Origin: Thunnus maccoyii
Taxonomy: Eukaryota; Chordata; Actinopteri; Scombriformes; Scombridae
Reading direction: 5' to 3'
Assembly: GCF_910596095.1 (NCBI RefSeq)
Contig: NC_056533.1
Coordinates: 28,060,662 to 28,124,661, forward strand
Length of the DNA: 64,000 nt
Positions 43,628 through 54,800 of the stretch are shown here, piece after piece. The position numbers and the translations under genes are program-made. How positions within the stretch are numbered: the first letter of the stretch is position 1; each line of letters begins with the position of its first letter. The notes beneath the pieces were generated by a model that made no database searches, was not told the origin of the DNA, and saw only the letters and a list, made by a program, of their open reading frames with translations.

Positions 43628-43926
43628 AGGACTGCAACTAATGAATAATTTAGCCAACGAATAGTCAGATAAAATTGCCTGCTGTAATTTCCCTCAGTTC
43701 AAGGAGATGACAATTGATGATATACAGATGTTTAGTTTTGTCAGACCAGCTGTCCAAAAGTTAAAAATATGCAGTTTACTATCATATATGCCATAGAAAA
43801 GTTTCAAATTGTCACATTTGAGAAGCTGCAACCAGTGTACATTTGGCATTTTTGCTTAAAAAATGATTAATTCATTATCAAAACAGATCAACTAATTGAT
43901 CAATCAACTAATCATCGCAGCTCTAC
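43628..43926 (+). mobile_element. 'GCTGCAACTAA' family short element
   Basis: Left end GGACTGCAACTAATGAATAA; right end CTAATCATCGCAGCTCTA, the inverted family end. It lies between pla2r1 and itgb6, directly beyond the predicted itgb6 polyadenylation signal. Confidence 0.75.
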
Positions 43927-43970
43927 CCTGAATGCTTAAAGCATCACTTCACAATAAGGCAAACATCAAC

Positions 43971-43976
43971 TTTATT
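43971..43976 (-). terminator. Candidate itgb6 polyadenylation signal (AATAAA)
   Basis: AATAAA on the minus strand 545 bases after the itgb6 stop. It would give a 3' UTR containing the (CA/GT)n tract at 44391-44475. Chosen by position only. Confidence 0.45.
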
Positions 43977-44390
43977 TATGTCCCCTGCCGTTAAAAAAAC
44001 TCAATTATCAACATTGAAGGCTCAGCCTTACTTAACAATAATACATCAAACACAACATTTAAAAAAAATCATTGTCTTATGTATTTACATTCATTAGAAC
44101 AAAACAATTTTTTTTCAGTAGTAGATTACTCATAGTGTAGTGTCCTCCTTTCCAAGCTGCATGTTACAGTAGCCAGATTTAATTTTAGAGTTCGTAGGAT
44201 GATGCAACAGGAAAGAACGGTGTTTCAGTGTGCAACGGCACCTGTCAGCAAACAGTGCACTCTTACAGCAGCAAATTCATCATGTAGTGTATCTCTCACA
44301 GTGTTGTCTACTGTGTACAACTTAGAGTTTCATACCATAAACAAACTTTTAGTACAAAAATGTAAATATCCATTGCCATGTCTCTCTCAC

Positions 44391-44432
44391 ACACACACAC
44401 ACACGCACATACACACATAAACACACACACAC

Positions 44433-44465
<33 letters not shown>

Positions 44466-44475
44466 TACACACACA
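44391..44475. repeat. (CA)n compound microsatellite in the itgb6 3' UTR
   Basis: Interrupted CA repeat (with CACG, CATA and CACT units) about 50-130 bases past the itgb6 stop; as mRNA it reads as a long (UG)n tract. Confidence 0.9.
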
Positions 44476-44520
44476 CTTAAGTGCACTCAGATGTTGGTTT
44501 GTATTGCCTCCAGTTTGTCA

Positions 44521-45434
44521 TCAGTAGTGATCCATTGTAATAATCTTTTCTTTCTCTCTGTTCTTATAAGTTACATTTTTAAATGTAGACGTCGAACTTC
44601 TGAACAGAGGGTTGGTCCCCTAAAGAGAGACAAAGAAAAAACACAAACACATGAATGATAATCACTTTAAATTAAGAAGATGGCACAGGGGATCATTAAC
44701 TATTGTCACCAACACATTGTGGCTTGAATATTATCTGATTTTGTTATTGTCAACTACTCTAAATAATCTGTAGCTCTTAGTCCTAAGAACATTGGTACTT
44801 ACTGAACATGTAAACCTTTTAAAAACAGGTCAAGAATACATAGTTATATTTACTTATAAAGGCTGCATAATTTCCTAAATCAGCTGGTCATTGCTCCATG
44901 ATGCGATTTTAAAAGTCACAGAAGAGTAAGATACTGTATATATCAGGCTTTGTAGGATCATCCCATTGTTATCTTTGGTGTTTTCATGGGATTTGTTGAC
45001 AATAAGAAATATAAAACTTTAAGTAAAATCATCTCATATAACTAAGCTATTTCAGAGCCTTACCGTCTGCCACTTTGCCTTTGACCTCTCAGCCTCAAAC
45101 TTGGCTACCTCTTTGCGGTCGTGAACTGACACCAGCACCTTCCACACAGCCAGCAGGATCAGACCGATACACACGACGGAGAGGGAAACCCCCAGAATAA
45201 TCATGGGGATGTTTGGAGGCTCAAGACAACCTGTGACGGGACAGAGGATGAGATGAGGCACGCACTTGAACTCCCTTTTGTTAGATCTGTTTTCTATTTT
45301 GTCGTTAAGCTTACCGTTCATCTGGAGATTGTAGGCAGTGGTCCCCGTGTCACTTCCTACCACAGTAAATGAGATCCGGCACTCATTCTCCGTCATCAGC
45401 GTGCATTGCATAGAAGGACTCTTGTCGTCATAAT
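44521..45434 (-). CDS. itgb6: itgb6 exons 13-15: beta-tail domain, membrane span and cytoplasmic tail
   Basis: Exon 13 (45315-45434) encodes the beta-tail ([20 protein letters not shown]). Exon 14 (45064-45230) encodes the membrane span ([20 protein letters not shown]) and the [19 protein letters not shown] membrane-proximal segment that binds talin and the alpha chain. Exon 15 (44521-44619) gives the NPxY-like NPLF and NVTY motifs and ends [13 protein letters not shown]. Human beta-6 ends in a different extension with a terminal Cys, so the last ten residues are lineage-specific. Confidence 0.95.
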
Positions 45435-48400
45435 CTGAAAGGACATGTGAACATACGCATCTATAAGGAGGGGACGAGGGCACGAATACATCGTATATTA
45501 TCTTCCCTCCCAACATTGTGCTGAGAATGTAAAAGGATATACTCGCCTCTGTTGTGCTGTCAGTGTGATTTCCATATCAAAGACTACAATCTGGTGTGTG
45601 TGCATGTGTGTGTATGTGTGTGTGTAGGCCACACCATTGTATTTCACATCTGAAGCCTGAAAATCTTCAGTGATAATCAGATATACCTCTCAGCTTGCAC
45701 AAGTATGGCAGGTTTAAAATAATCTCCTCTATAAAGGAAGCTGAGGTCCTTTGGCCATTCACATGCACCACAATAGCTTTGCCTGTACAACAAGGTAAAT
45801 AATATGTTCCCCATTGTCCAGTGCTGGCTGAATGGACATGGATGGTGTTGTGTTAGAGACGGGGTACAGGCTTCAGAGAGACACCCGAGTCGATGCAGGT
45901 CAGCATTCCTTCAAATCTCTGACCCATGGGGAAACTTAGCATGGTTGCATGTTGATACCGTGATCAAAATCAAATGAGCTGGGAGAGCAAACTCTAGCAG
46001 CAACAAACATTTACAGCACAGGTAAGTGATCATGCTATGAGGACTGATGGTATATTTATATATGTTACTGCCATCAGATCTGGGAGGATTTAGGTTTACA
46101 TACTTTTTTTTTGCTGCTTCTCAAAAAGCATATCATAAATGAAATGATTTTTTCCCCTTCCAGGTATCCAGTGATATCATTTCATGCCAGTGTGATATAA
46201 AAATCAATTTGGATAGACTTAAAACCTGCTTGAGATCCTGTTTGTTGACCCTTCAGAGAAAAGATGTGCTAATGTTTTTTTTAGTTGGAAATACTGTCAC
46301 AGCCTAGTGCTGTTTAGGAAATTCTTAATCATCAATCTCTTCCAAGAAACTCTGACTTCCAAGGTTGGCTGCCAAAAAGAATCACATTCCTCAGATACTG
46401 AATGTTATCAAAATAGATTATACATGGATAACAAGGATTAAGCAAACATGGATGTTGTAATAAAGATTATGTACATTTGGTCTTTTTTTTTGTGCTTGTG
46501 AATATCAGTGTACCAGTGTTTTTTCAATATAATCCCAGCCTACAACTGAATCCAATGATGATGATGTAACTTTATAAAATGTGATGGCAATAAAATATTC
46601 CATGTGAAACTATTTGAATCAAGTTTCAAGTATAACCAGCTGAGTTTCACACTGTACTGACATGACCTGCTGGTATGAAATCTCAAAAACATAATTTATG
46701 GAATGCTTTGGAAAATAGCCAAAAGTAAAACATGCAAAATCATAAGTATTGTCCTTTAAATCAAAAGCCTGCATCCAACTCTACTGGTTAGACAAATTAT
46801 TTATATTTTAAGTTTAAAAAAGATTTTCAAAAGCAACTACATCAATTCTTAAGCTGCCAATTCATTATGCTGTGATGTTAGGATCTCATCGAGTTCTTTT
46901 TTTTTTCCAGATTGATGGTCCTAAACAAGCTGCAATCAAAAACTCACAAAAAATGTTATTAAAGGTTATTTTTGTTTGACACATATAAGGAGTTTGGTCT
47001 CATGTAAAGCATAATGTGTGATTTTGTGCACATTTACCATCTCATGACATATACAGATATCTGAGAATGTCTATATTAGTATCGTGATAATAATTTCAAT
47101 CATACTGTCCAGCCCTACACCATCTGACATACACAATAAGATGAGTGCAGAAAAACAGAAACATTTTACAACTTAAAGCAGAGGTTCTCAGACTGGGGGA
47201 GTCATTCACCTGCTGTTGTGTTGATGGAAATTTTAGGGACACTGCATGTTTGATCGCAGACCTCTGCATCATCCTTTCCTTGGAGGTGGCACTCTACACA
47301 GGTCCTGGTGTTACAACAAGTGGAAAAACAAAAGGTCAACTTTACCCTTGTACAGTAAAGTCTAATGAGGTTTCAATCACTGACACAGAAAGTACAGAGG
47401 AATCACAGAGTTGTCCACTTATCAGAGTTTTCCCAAGGCCTCACTCACTCCCTATCACCCATCTCCCCTATAACAGTGCTATCAAATGGCACTAACCCTG
47501 ACAGCTGCTTTACAATGGAGAAAGGAAATCTCTTAGTGCAGTGTTGGGGACATTAGTTGTCTTTTGATGTCACCTAGAAGATGTAGACACATGTGAACAA
47601 GAGGACCAGAACCTGATATGCCTGTGCTCAAAGGAACAGACAGATCATGTGGCGTAAGGAGACAACATCTTATATCCTTCTGTTAAAGAAACAACAGAAG
47701 TAAAGCCAACAAAAACCTCTACATTACACCTTTATTCACCTCTGATGGCATGAATGTGTTCTCACCTTGCAGAGTTACAGACGTCTCCGCATGTTGGGCA
47801 CTTCTCACACTTGTCCCCAGATGCTCCAGGTACAGAGCAGACACACTGGCCGCACTCACACTTCCCCCGCCCGCTGCAAAGGGCACCATCCTCTGACATG
47901 CACGCCTCAGTGCTGGTACTGCAGTTACAATACTCCCCTGTCCAACCACTTTGGCAGTGACACTCTCCGCAGTCACACACTCCGTGGCCTACAACACAAA
48001 AACACTAAAGCAACACTCTCGCCACAAAAACATGTGAATAATTTCTAACATTCAAATGTGACTACTCACCACCACACAGTTCCCCACGGAAGCGGACACA
48101 AGAGTAATTGTCACACTCGCAGTAAGGTCCGTAGATGCGGCCAAAGCTGGACGCATCACACACACACTGTCCGCAGTAGCACTGCCCCTGACCGCTGCAC
48201 ATCTCGGACTCATTGTCTGCAAGGCAGTTACTCAACAAAGCACTCTCCTCATTGCATTCGCACTCCGCTCCAAAGAAGCCTGGCTGACAAACGCACATGC
48301 CACACTGGAAAGCCCCTTGGCCTTTGGTGCAGTTGCTGCTGTTTGCCTCAGGAAGCTGCCGGCAGTCACAGGAGCAAAGAGACTCCAGTTCCACCTCCAA

Positions 48401-51400
48401 ACTGTCTTGTAAGCCCACCGGTTTGAGGGAGAAGTGCCGAACTCCAGACAGGCATACCGGGAGCTCCACAGTCACATTGAACACTACCTGAGGAGCAGAG
48501 AAGTGATGAAAACCGGATTAGTTAGTGGTTTGCTTTTATGGAGGTAATCTAAAGAATAGGTCTGGTGATATATATATTTTTTTACTGTCAACAAATCCCA
48601 TAAAAAGACCAAAACCTACAGTGATTCAATCCTATTATCAAGTATTGCCTCTGTATCCAAAGTCTGATATAGTGTCATATGTGCTGTAGACTTCCAGTGT
48701 TGTTCAAAAACTATTAAAGTCCAATTCATTTACAGAACAACTGCACTCCAGGTACTTGTCAGGTGTGCTCTGGAAGGGAAACAATCAGAAGTCAAAAAAG
48801 CTTTCATACTCTTTTTTAGTAAATTAAATGGCTGAGCACAAAGGCAGATGTTTCAGCATAGACGCTTTCTTCAGTGTGGGTAGACTGACGACTGAAGAAG
48901 GCATCTATGCCGAAACATCTGTCTTTGTGCTACATGTAATTTATTAAAAAAGAGATATTTCTGAGAGATCTTTCAGAGTTCAACAACTATTAAAAAGCAC
49001 ATCAATGAGTCAAACCGTTTGACTGGGTGAAATGTTCCTTCATTAGGATAAACACAGGCACGGAAGCACCAAATGCGTAATACTCCGCTGAAAATAATCC
49101 CCAACAAATGCGCTATTTATTCCTCTTTAGGGACCATTTGCTAAAAACTATGGTGCCCAGTTGTTTTAGGAAATTCTTTAGCCTTTTTCAAAAATTAAAC
49201 ATTGTTTGTTTTGGTCATTCCATGGGATTTATTACCAAGAGGAAAAATATACAGTATAGCCAGACTTCACCAGCATCACCCAGTTAAACCACAAACAAAA
49301 AGGCACAGCTTTTTGTTGCAGTGTCTCCTAATGACACAAGATCATCTGATTGTATTTTACAGCTCAACGAGAATAAAACTGAACAAAACTGGCCACAAAA
49401 AATGAAATAAATGAGACCCTAGACAACAAGTAAGAAACTTTGGTGTCACCTTTGACTCAGAACTAAACTTCAAAGCTTGTGTGGTGAATTTCATTTCATT
49501 ATATTTGACAGGCTTGAGCATTGTAATACTCTCATATCTGGTCTAACAAGCCATAAACAGGTGCAACTGATCCAGGATGTTGTTGCCAGTGTTGAGTAAG
49601 ACCAGAACAGCCTGCTTAAAGACATGAGAACAGATGAGTGTCGAAATCTCTAAACATAAACTTAAAAAAAACTTACATTTTTACTCTGGTTTTTGTTTAA
49701 AATGTTTTATGTTTGTCTTATTTTTTTCTCTCTCTCTTCTGTTTATTCACATTTTGATCTTATATTTCCATATTTTTATTTTTGGTGTCCAATTGTTTCC
49801 CTGTTGATCTCTCTATGGTCTTATCAGTCTAATTACTTTGAACTGCACTAACCTGTTTAAAAGGTACTGAGTCACAGAGCAGTTTAGAGAGCAGAAATAA
49901 CTAACCGTCTCTCCAGGTTTGATGTTAGAGCAGCGTTTAAGGTCAGAGAGGACTGTCCCATCTGGGCAAATGGCTGTGAAGGACATCTGGAGCTCCTCTG
50001 TGTCTCCAAGGACCTCCAGTTCAATCTCTGAACGTAGTTCCTGAAAAACAGTACATGTGTATTGCAGGACACTGTTTGGAAATGCAATCAGCTGTCCAGG
50101 CCTAGTACAAAATAAAAAAACACCAAAACACAACTATAAAATCAACATACTGACTTCTATTATCATGAAGCGGGATTTCCAGGGCTCTAAGTGGAATTAC
50201 GCTTTCACCCTGCGGTGAACTCTTACATGCAGAGACTGTATAAAACCTCCAATCTAGTTCTCTCTGTTGAGGGTGAGTCATCATCCCAGGTGTGCTGGGC
50301 TGCACAAAGCAAAGAGTGACAGCTAACCTCAGCTGAAGGAAAGACTCTGTGACGGACTGTCTGGGTGCTAACAGAGGGTTAATTGTGTTTCCTGCAGGCC
50401 TGCAATTTCACTGTGTTTTCCGTGTTGCTAAGGTAGAGAAACAGGGGAGGAAAGTTTATGGGATACACACAGCTGAAGAAGGATTAGGGTGAAGTACACA
50501 AAGGTAAAACAGATTCAAAAGATTTCACAGTTGTTCAGTAAATATGTTGCAGGTATTTAAAGTGGGGTAGCTAAAGTATCCATCCACTAAATAGCAAACA
50601 TTGATTCAAAAGTGTGGTGAAGTATAAATACTAATCAAGTGTCTTCTATCAATACATATCCTTCTGTTTGTTTGCTGCAATCAGTGCGATAACAGGGACT
50701 CCTCTTCAGTGTGTTTAAAGTGGCAGAGACTAAAAGTGGGTGTGAATGATGTAACCTATGAAGTAATTAGAGGACTGTAGACTCGCCACTAGTCAGCGCC
50801 GCCAGAGGGGATTTAGACAAGGACAGTGAGTGCAAGAGCTTAGACACACAGAGGAAAATAGATAGAGAGAGAGTGCGGAGGAAAGAGCAAGTCAGAGTCA
50901 GAGGGGCGAGGAGATCAAACAGCTGGGACAAGCAGAGGCTTGCTGTCAAACATGCTGATGCAAAGCACAGGGAGGTAGAAGGAAAGAAGTCATGGAAGGA
51001 AGAATGAAAGAGGAAACGCAAATAATAAGAATGACTGGGTGAGGTAGTGATATATCACCTATCATGTAAAAAAATGTGATGCACAGAGGGTTAATCAATA
51101 CATCCTGTTAGTGTTTTAGTTGAACTGCTGAACTCTGACTCAGCGCCAAAACATTTCTAATGCTGAATAACCTGATTAGATGAAATGTGACAGTTTTTTT
51201 GTTGTCATAAGGGCGGGTGTTCGTCTTCTGTCAGTGTCTGACGCAAAGCCTTCCCGCACATTCAGATCACCAAGACTGTTTATTTACTTTGTATGCTGTT
51301 ACAATCAGTTCCAGGATGTTCCGCGAATCTTTCTCCAGGACTCCAACAGTGGCGCCAGGTATGAGATTTGCATAGTTCTGTGGGGAAAAAACAGATAAAC

Positions 51401-53732
51401 AGCAAAGTCATTCTTACAAATGTGGGTAGACTTGGCTCCGTCCTGAAAGCAAAGAAAAGAGGGGGGAAAGAGGGCTAGTTCTAACAGGTTCAATGAGAAT
51501 GTAGCTCAATGAATAAATAGGCCAACCTCAGTAAACACTGTGCTCACACAAATACTTGCATTTTTCCACTTTTCTAGTTTGGTTCTACTCTAATACCTTT
51601 ATGAGGAGGAGCTCTTACCTTATAGTTGAATTTCTGCTCTTCTGTCACAGCAAATATCAGTAAGATATTGTTCTCCGTTACCTTATCAATCAGCTGACCA
51701 AGAGTTGGATACTCCTGAAATAAAAATAGATGATATACTGTGTGACTCTCATATGACTCAGGAAATGACAGTTATGAAACTGAGGGTTTAAATAAAGAAA
51801 ATGAAAACATGAACAATAATGAATATGATATAAATATATATATATATATCTATATGAAGTGTGGTGGTCTACCTGCACTGTGGACATGGAGTATTCATTG
51901 TTGATGTCCAGGTGACACTGTCCATCGTTGGGAATCACGATGCCAGCCATTTTACTGTCCATCCCAAAGTGTGAGTCAGCATCACTGACAAACACCAGCA
52001 GACGCATCGAATCATTCCTCCAGCCTATCTTGTCCTATCGTGAGACATTGTTCTATCAGGAAAGTTGCTTATCTTGCTCTCTTGAAATCAACTGATTCAA
52101 ACTGACTAATAACACAATGACAGGTTACTTCATTTCCCAATAAAAGAAAAAAAATTAAAAATTCACATAAAAATGGCCATCTTTTACAAACCCCGCAAAC
52201 GGCTGCCTGCATGACGGCATCAAAGCCACACTCTGGCACATCAATGTTTGCAGATACACGCTGCTTTTTGATTATGTCATTGAACTTGTCAGTGCTGCTC
52301 GTCAGGGACAAGACATGTTTATACCCAAACGTTGGCAGGCAGAATGAGCCTACACCACTGTAAGACAGCAGAAGCCAAAATCAAACATTAAACTGGGATT
52401 CAGTTCAAAAATTAAATGTCAAACCTAAAGCAAATATTCGACACGAGGATGATGTGGAAGTTACTGGTCTTGTTTTAATATTATACCTGCAGGGGTTGAC
52501 GAGTTCTTCCTCTGTGATCTTGATAAAGGGCAGAACAGGTTTCTCCACAAAAGAGCCAAAGCCCATGCGAAATTTACTAGTCAATTTGGCCATCTCTTTA
52601 GACAGAGTGGAGCCCAGGTCCTTGATCATCGCCAGATCATCAATCATGGACGCTGACAGGTCCATCAGGTAGTAGATGTCCACAGGATAGTCCTCTGTGT
52701 GTTGAACTTTGACTTGGAAAGTCACCTGACTGCCTGCCCCAAAAATAAAATCAACACCTTAATTCTGTCTGACATTGAGGAGCCATTTCTGGAGACAAGT
52801 AATCAAATCAAAATGCTTGGGATTGCGTACCAGGTCGCAGCTTGAGTGTCATCTTTTGTGGGGAGATCTGAGTGCTGTTAAAGTTGCCAGTCCTCCTCCC
52901 GAGTGGGAGATCCTGGAGGATTTGGTCTCCGGAAACAGGGAACTCCAGCTGGTCCCTGGCACATCCTTTTTCTAGTAAGCTTTCCAGTGTGTCACATCTT
53001 TCGCTGACTGAAAACCAGTCTGTGAAATTCTGAGAGATGAGGGGAAAAAGTCACCTGTTGTGCTGTGCACAGATTACATTTTGTTTTACAGCATGCCATA
53101 TAAGTTTTATTATCATCCGCAGGTGCAACTTCCCAAACATGCAATGTTGTTAATCTGTGCAAGCCTAAAAAACAAACAAACAAAAAAAACATATATTTTT
53201 GAATGCATTATGGTCATCTACTTACATGACAGGGATTTTATACCGACAACCCTATAGCTGCTTACCTCCTGTGTGCACCAGGCACAATGAGGACTGAGTT
53301 GTAGGCAGTCATCACAAGTCAAAGCGCTGCCGGCTGAACAGGATCCTGCAGGTAACAGAAAAACAGAAGAGAGAGCATGTCAACACTGTTTCCTGCAACA
53401 ATTTAAAATTTTCCAGGAAGTAGATCTAAATTTGTAAAAAAGTGCCATAAGATTTTAGATCTAATAAAAACATCTTTTCTGTGTTTAATTTAGGGTGTGA
53501 TATATTTATTCAAATGTGATTCACAGTTTAAAAATACTAAGATACAAAAGCTTTTCACTATAAAGCATGTAAACCAATTATAAATACCTAAACAGCATTA
53601 ATGAGCTGCTCTTTGGACACTGTTACTCTTTGTTTGTACAGTATAAACGCGTTGCCCTTGATTTTCCTCCTGCTTACCCTCCACGGTGTTGATCCAGTAG
53701 CGGAGAATCAGGCTCAGCAGTATAAGCCCCAT
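44521..53732 (-). CDS. itgb6: Integrin beta-6, complete gene with a one-base frameshift in exon 5
   Basis: Beta subunit that pairs with alpha-v; in mammals the dimer binds RGD in latent TGF-beta and fibronectin on epithelia. Exons: 53678-53732, 53266-53345, 52831-53029, 52487-52733, 52192-52358, 51873-52034, 51619-51714, 51288-51377, 49906-50040, 48070-48487, 47766-47988, 47210-47304, 45315-45434, 45064-45230 and 44521-44619. Total about 783 codons (human 788). Domain order is signal, PSI, hybrid, beta-I, hybrid, four EGF-like modules, beta-tail, membrane span and tail. Beta-6 rather than beta-3 or beta-5 is supported by the tail ([18 protein letters not shown]), ENECRISF in the beta-tail, and position between pla2r1 and rbms1. 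One extra A in exon 5 breaks the frame as given. Confidence 0.96.
45435..47209 (-). other. itgb6 intron 12
   Basis: 1.8 kb without coding signal. A plus-strand GTGTGCATGTGTGTGTATG stretch is near 45598-45625. The frame near 45660-45780 was considered as an exon and rejected because exon 12 and exon 13 already join correctly. Confidence 0.6.
47210..50040 (-). CDS. itgb6: itgb6 exons 9-12: hybrid C-half and EGF-like modules
   Basis: Exons 49906-50040 ([20 protein letters not shown]), 48070-48487, 47766-47988 and 47210-47304. The large exon 10 and the next carry the cysteine-rich I-EGF repeats: [56 protein letters not shown] and [18 protein letters not shown]. Exon 12 gives [20 protein letters not shown]. 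Phases run 0, 1, 2, 1. No stop interrupts the frame. Confidence 0.94.
48545..49260. mobile_element. Composite repeat region in itgb6 intron 9 containing an inverted repeat
   Basis: Phrases such as AAAAAGACCAAAACCTACAG and AACAAATGCGCTATTTATTC recur at 59740-60240 (AAAAAGACCAAAACCAACA, AAAAATGCACTATTTACTAT). So the intron and the itgb6-rbms1 interval carry copies of one repeat, with the hairpin 48809-48954 inserted in this one. Confidence 0.6.
48809..48954. repeat. Long inverted repeat in itgb6 intron 9
   Basis: The left arm (48809-48875) and right arm (48891-48954) are reverse complements with a few mismatches and a 15-base loop (GTGGGTAGACTGACG). The arms contain GATGTTTCAGCATAGACGC and its partner GCATCTATGCCGAAACATC. 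It looks like an insertion of a palindromic MITE-like element. Confidence 0.85.
49325..49870 (+). mobile_element. LINE reverse-transcriptase fragment and 3' tail
   Basis: Broken + strand frames resemble the C-terminal half of a fish [13 protein letters not shown], then [17 protein letters not shown] (TTTGGTGTCACCTTTGACTC), then AINR...IQ-like and an RTRTA-like segment. It ends in TTGAACTGCACTAACCTGTT, a tail like that at 31040-31085. Several stops and frame changes are present. It lies in itgb6 intron 9, antisense to the gene, and ends 36 bases before exon 9. Confidence 0.7.
50041..51287 (-). other. itgb6 intron 8
   Basis: 1.2 kb with no coding signal; a purine-rich patch (AGAGAGAGAG, GAGGAAAG) lies around 50815-50910 on the plus strand. 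Confidence 0.55.
51288..52733 (-). CDS. itgb6: itgb6 exons 4-8: beta-I (ligand-binding) domain
   Basis: Exons 52487-52733, 52192-52358, 51873-52034, 51619-51714 and 51288-51377. The MIDAS motif is intact ([13 protein letters not shown]; Asp ~136, Ser ~138, Ser ~140). The specificity loop with FCLPTFGYK follows, then [39 protein letters not shown] and [18 protein letters not shown], all typical of beta-6. In exon 5 the frame breaks after the FGYK codons because AAAA (52318-52321 on the minus strand) stands where AAA is expected; without that base every downstream codon and splice phase fits. Confidence 0.93.
52831..53029 (-). CDS. itgb6: itgb6 exon 3: PSI/hybrid region
   Basis: 199 bases, phase 0 to 1. 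Landmarks are [20 protein letters not shown] and [14 protein letters not shown], the standard lead into the hybrid and beta-I domains of integrin beta chains. Confidence 0.93.
53266..53732 (-). CDS. itgb6: itgb6 exons 1-2: signal peptide and PSI domain
   Basis: Exon 1 (53678-53732) starts at the ATG 53730-53732 with a short hydrophobic leader ([18 protein letters not shown]). Exon 2 (53266-53345) encodes the cysteine knot of the PSI domain ([19 protein letters not shown]). The phase is 1 then 0. The leader is short but typical for an integrin beta chain; no better upstream Met was seen. Confidence 0.92.
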
Positions 53733-53960
53733 TAGTCCGTGAAGTTACTGGTTATGAAGAAACAGAAGAAGAATATTTCATGTTGTCTGTCTCATATTCA
53801 CAGGAGTGAAACTTGTCCAGCGTCATGCCTCCTCTACTCAACCGAAGGTAGACTATAAAGTTCTGCTGCCGCCCCGTCCTACCTGGATATGAGGGGAGGA
53901 GGGAGGTGAGAGTGGCTGCCTCACCTGCGCTGCCTTTTATGTTCACTTCCGTCCAGGTGA
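53733..53960 (-). promoter_or_regulatory. Probable itgb6 5' UTR and TATA-type promoter
   Basis: On the minus strand ATAAAAGG (53933-53940) is a good TATA-like box about 200 bases upstream of the ATG, with an ETS-like CGGAAGTG just upstream (about 53944-53951) and CACCTG E-boxes on both sides. Position and spacing suit a short 5' UTR starting near 53905. No transcript evidence is available here. Confidence 0.45.
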
Positions 53961-54126
53961 GAAAACGAGGCGGGCGCGTGCAGAAATACAATCCATAGCG
54001 ACATGCTGACAACTGTCTGATAATGAATCAGATTTATTTTTACAGGAGTTAGTCATATTTAGAACTAATGAAGAATGAAAGAAAAACAAACACACCTATT
54101 AGTGTGTGCTTAATGTTTATAGTATT

Positions 54127-54800
54127 AGTGTAATGGTGAAAAGTAACTTAGGCCTACTACATCTACTCAAATACTGTAATAGAAACTTTTTAGGCACTGT
54201 ACTTTAGCTGGAACTATTGTACTTTTTACTCCACTACATTCATTTGACAGCTATGTTTACCCATTTTTTAAAATTAGGGCTTTACCCAAAGAACATATAG
54301 TTTACAGTTTAAAATATAATGCATTATTAAGGATTAATTCAGGGTTCCTAACCTCACAAAAAAAGCAGGATCCAAGCAGAGTTGTTAGCAGTTCCACTAG
54401 AGACATTTGCCCTCTAAACTTCTCAGATGGTTTCATTTAAATGCTCAAAGAGGTAAAAGGCTCCAATATTACAGAAAAACAGCAAAAATTAGAGAAAAGT
54501 CTAAAAAATGATTACAAATTTGTGTAGCCGATGTTTGTTTTTCCTTCTTTCCAACCCCATTAAACGCGTCTTGACCACCCAGTTTTATTTTATTACCCTT
54601 TGGCGAGGGCCCGACCCCGGGGATGGACTAAACTTTGTATAAAGTACTTCAAACAAGCTCCAGCTACAGCAGTAAACTTCTGCTTATGAAGTGGTATTAA
54701 CAAGCTAATAATGTACGTTTTCTTTTGATACTTCGCATACATTCTATCGTTAATACTTCTGTACGTTTACCTAAGTGTGACTTTGAATGAAGGACATGTA
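54127..54800. mobile_element. Teleost dispersed repeat, 'TACTTGAGTA' family, copy 2
   Basis: Starts near GGTGAAAAGTAACTTAGG, includes ATTGTACTTTTTACTCCACT and CCCCGGGGATGGACTAAACT, and ends near TACTTCTGTACGTTTACCTA. These phrases parallel 42060-42760 in order. No protein is seen. Confidence 0.6.

Noticed and set aside
25328..44475. Short regularly spaced repeats as a CRISPR-like array
   Set aside because: They are simple CA/GT microsatellites in a vertebrate genome, with no spacer structure.
45650..45790. Possible extra itgb6 exon between exons 12 and 13
   Set aside because: Exons 12 and 13 already join in phase and match the integrin beta-tail without a gap; this stretch has no Cys pattern of its own.
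47145..47495. Plus-strand open frame of 116 codons
   Set aside because: It is antisense to itgb6 exon 12 (47210-47304) and shows no domain.
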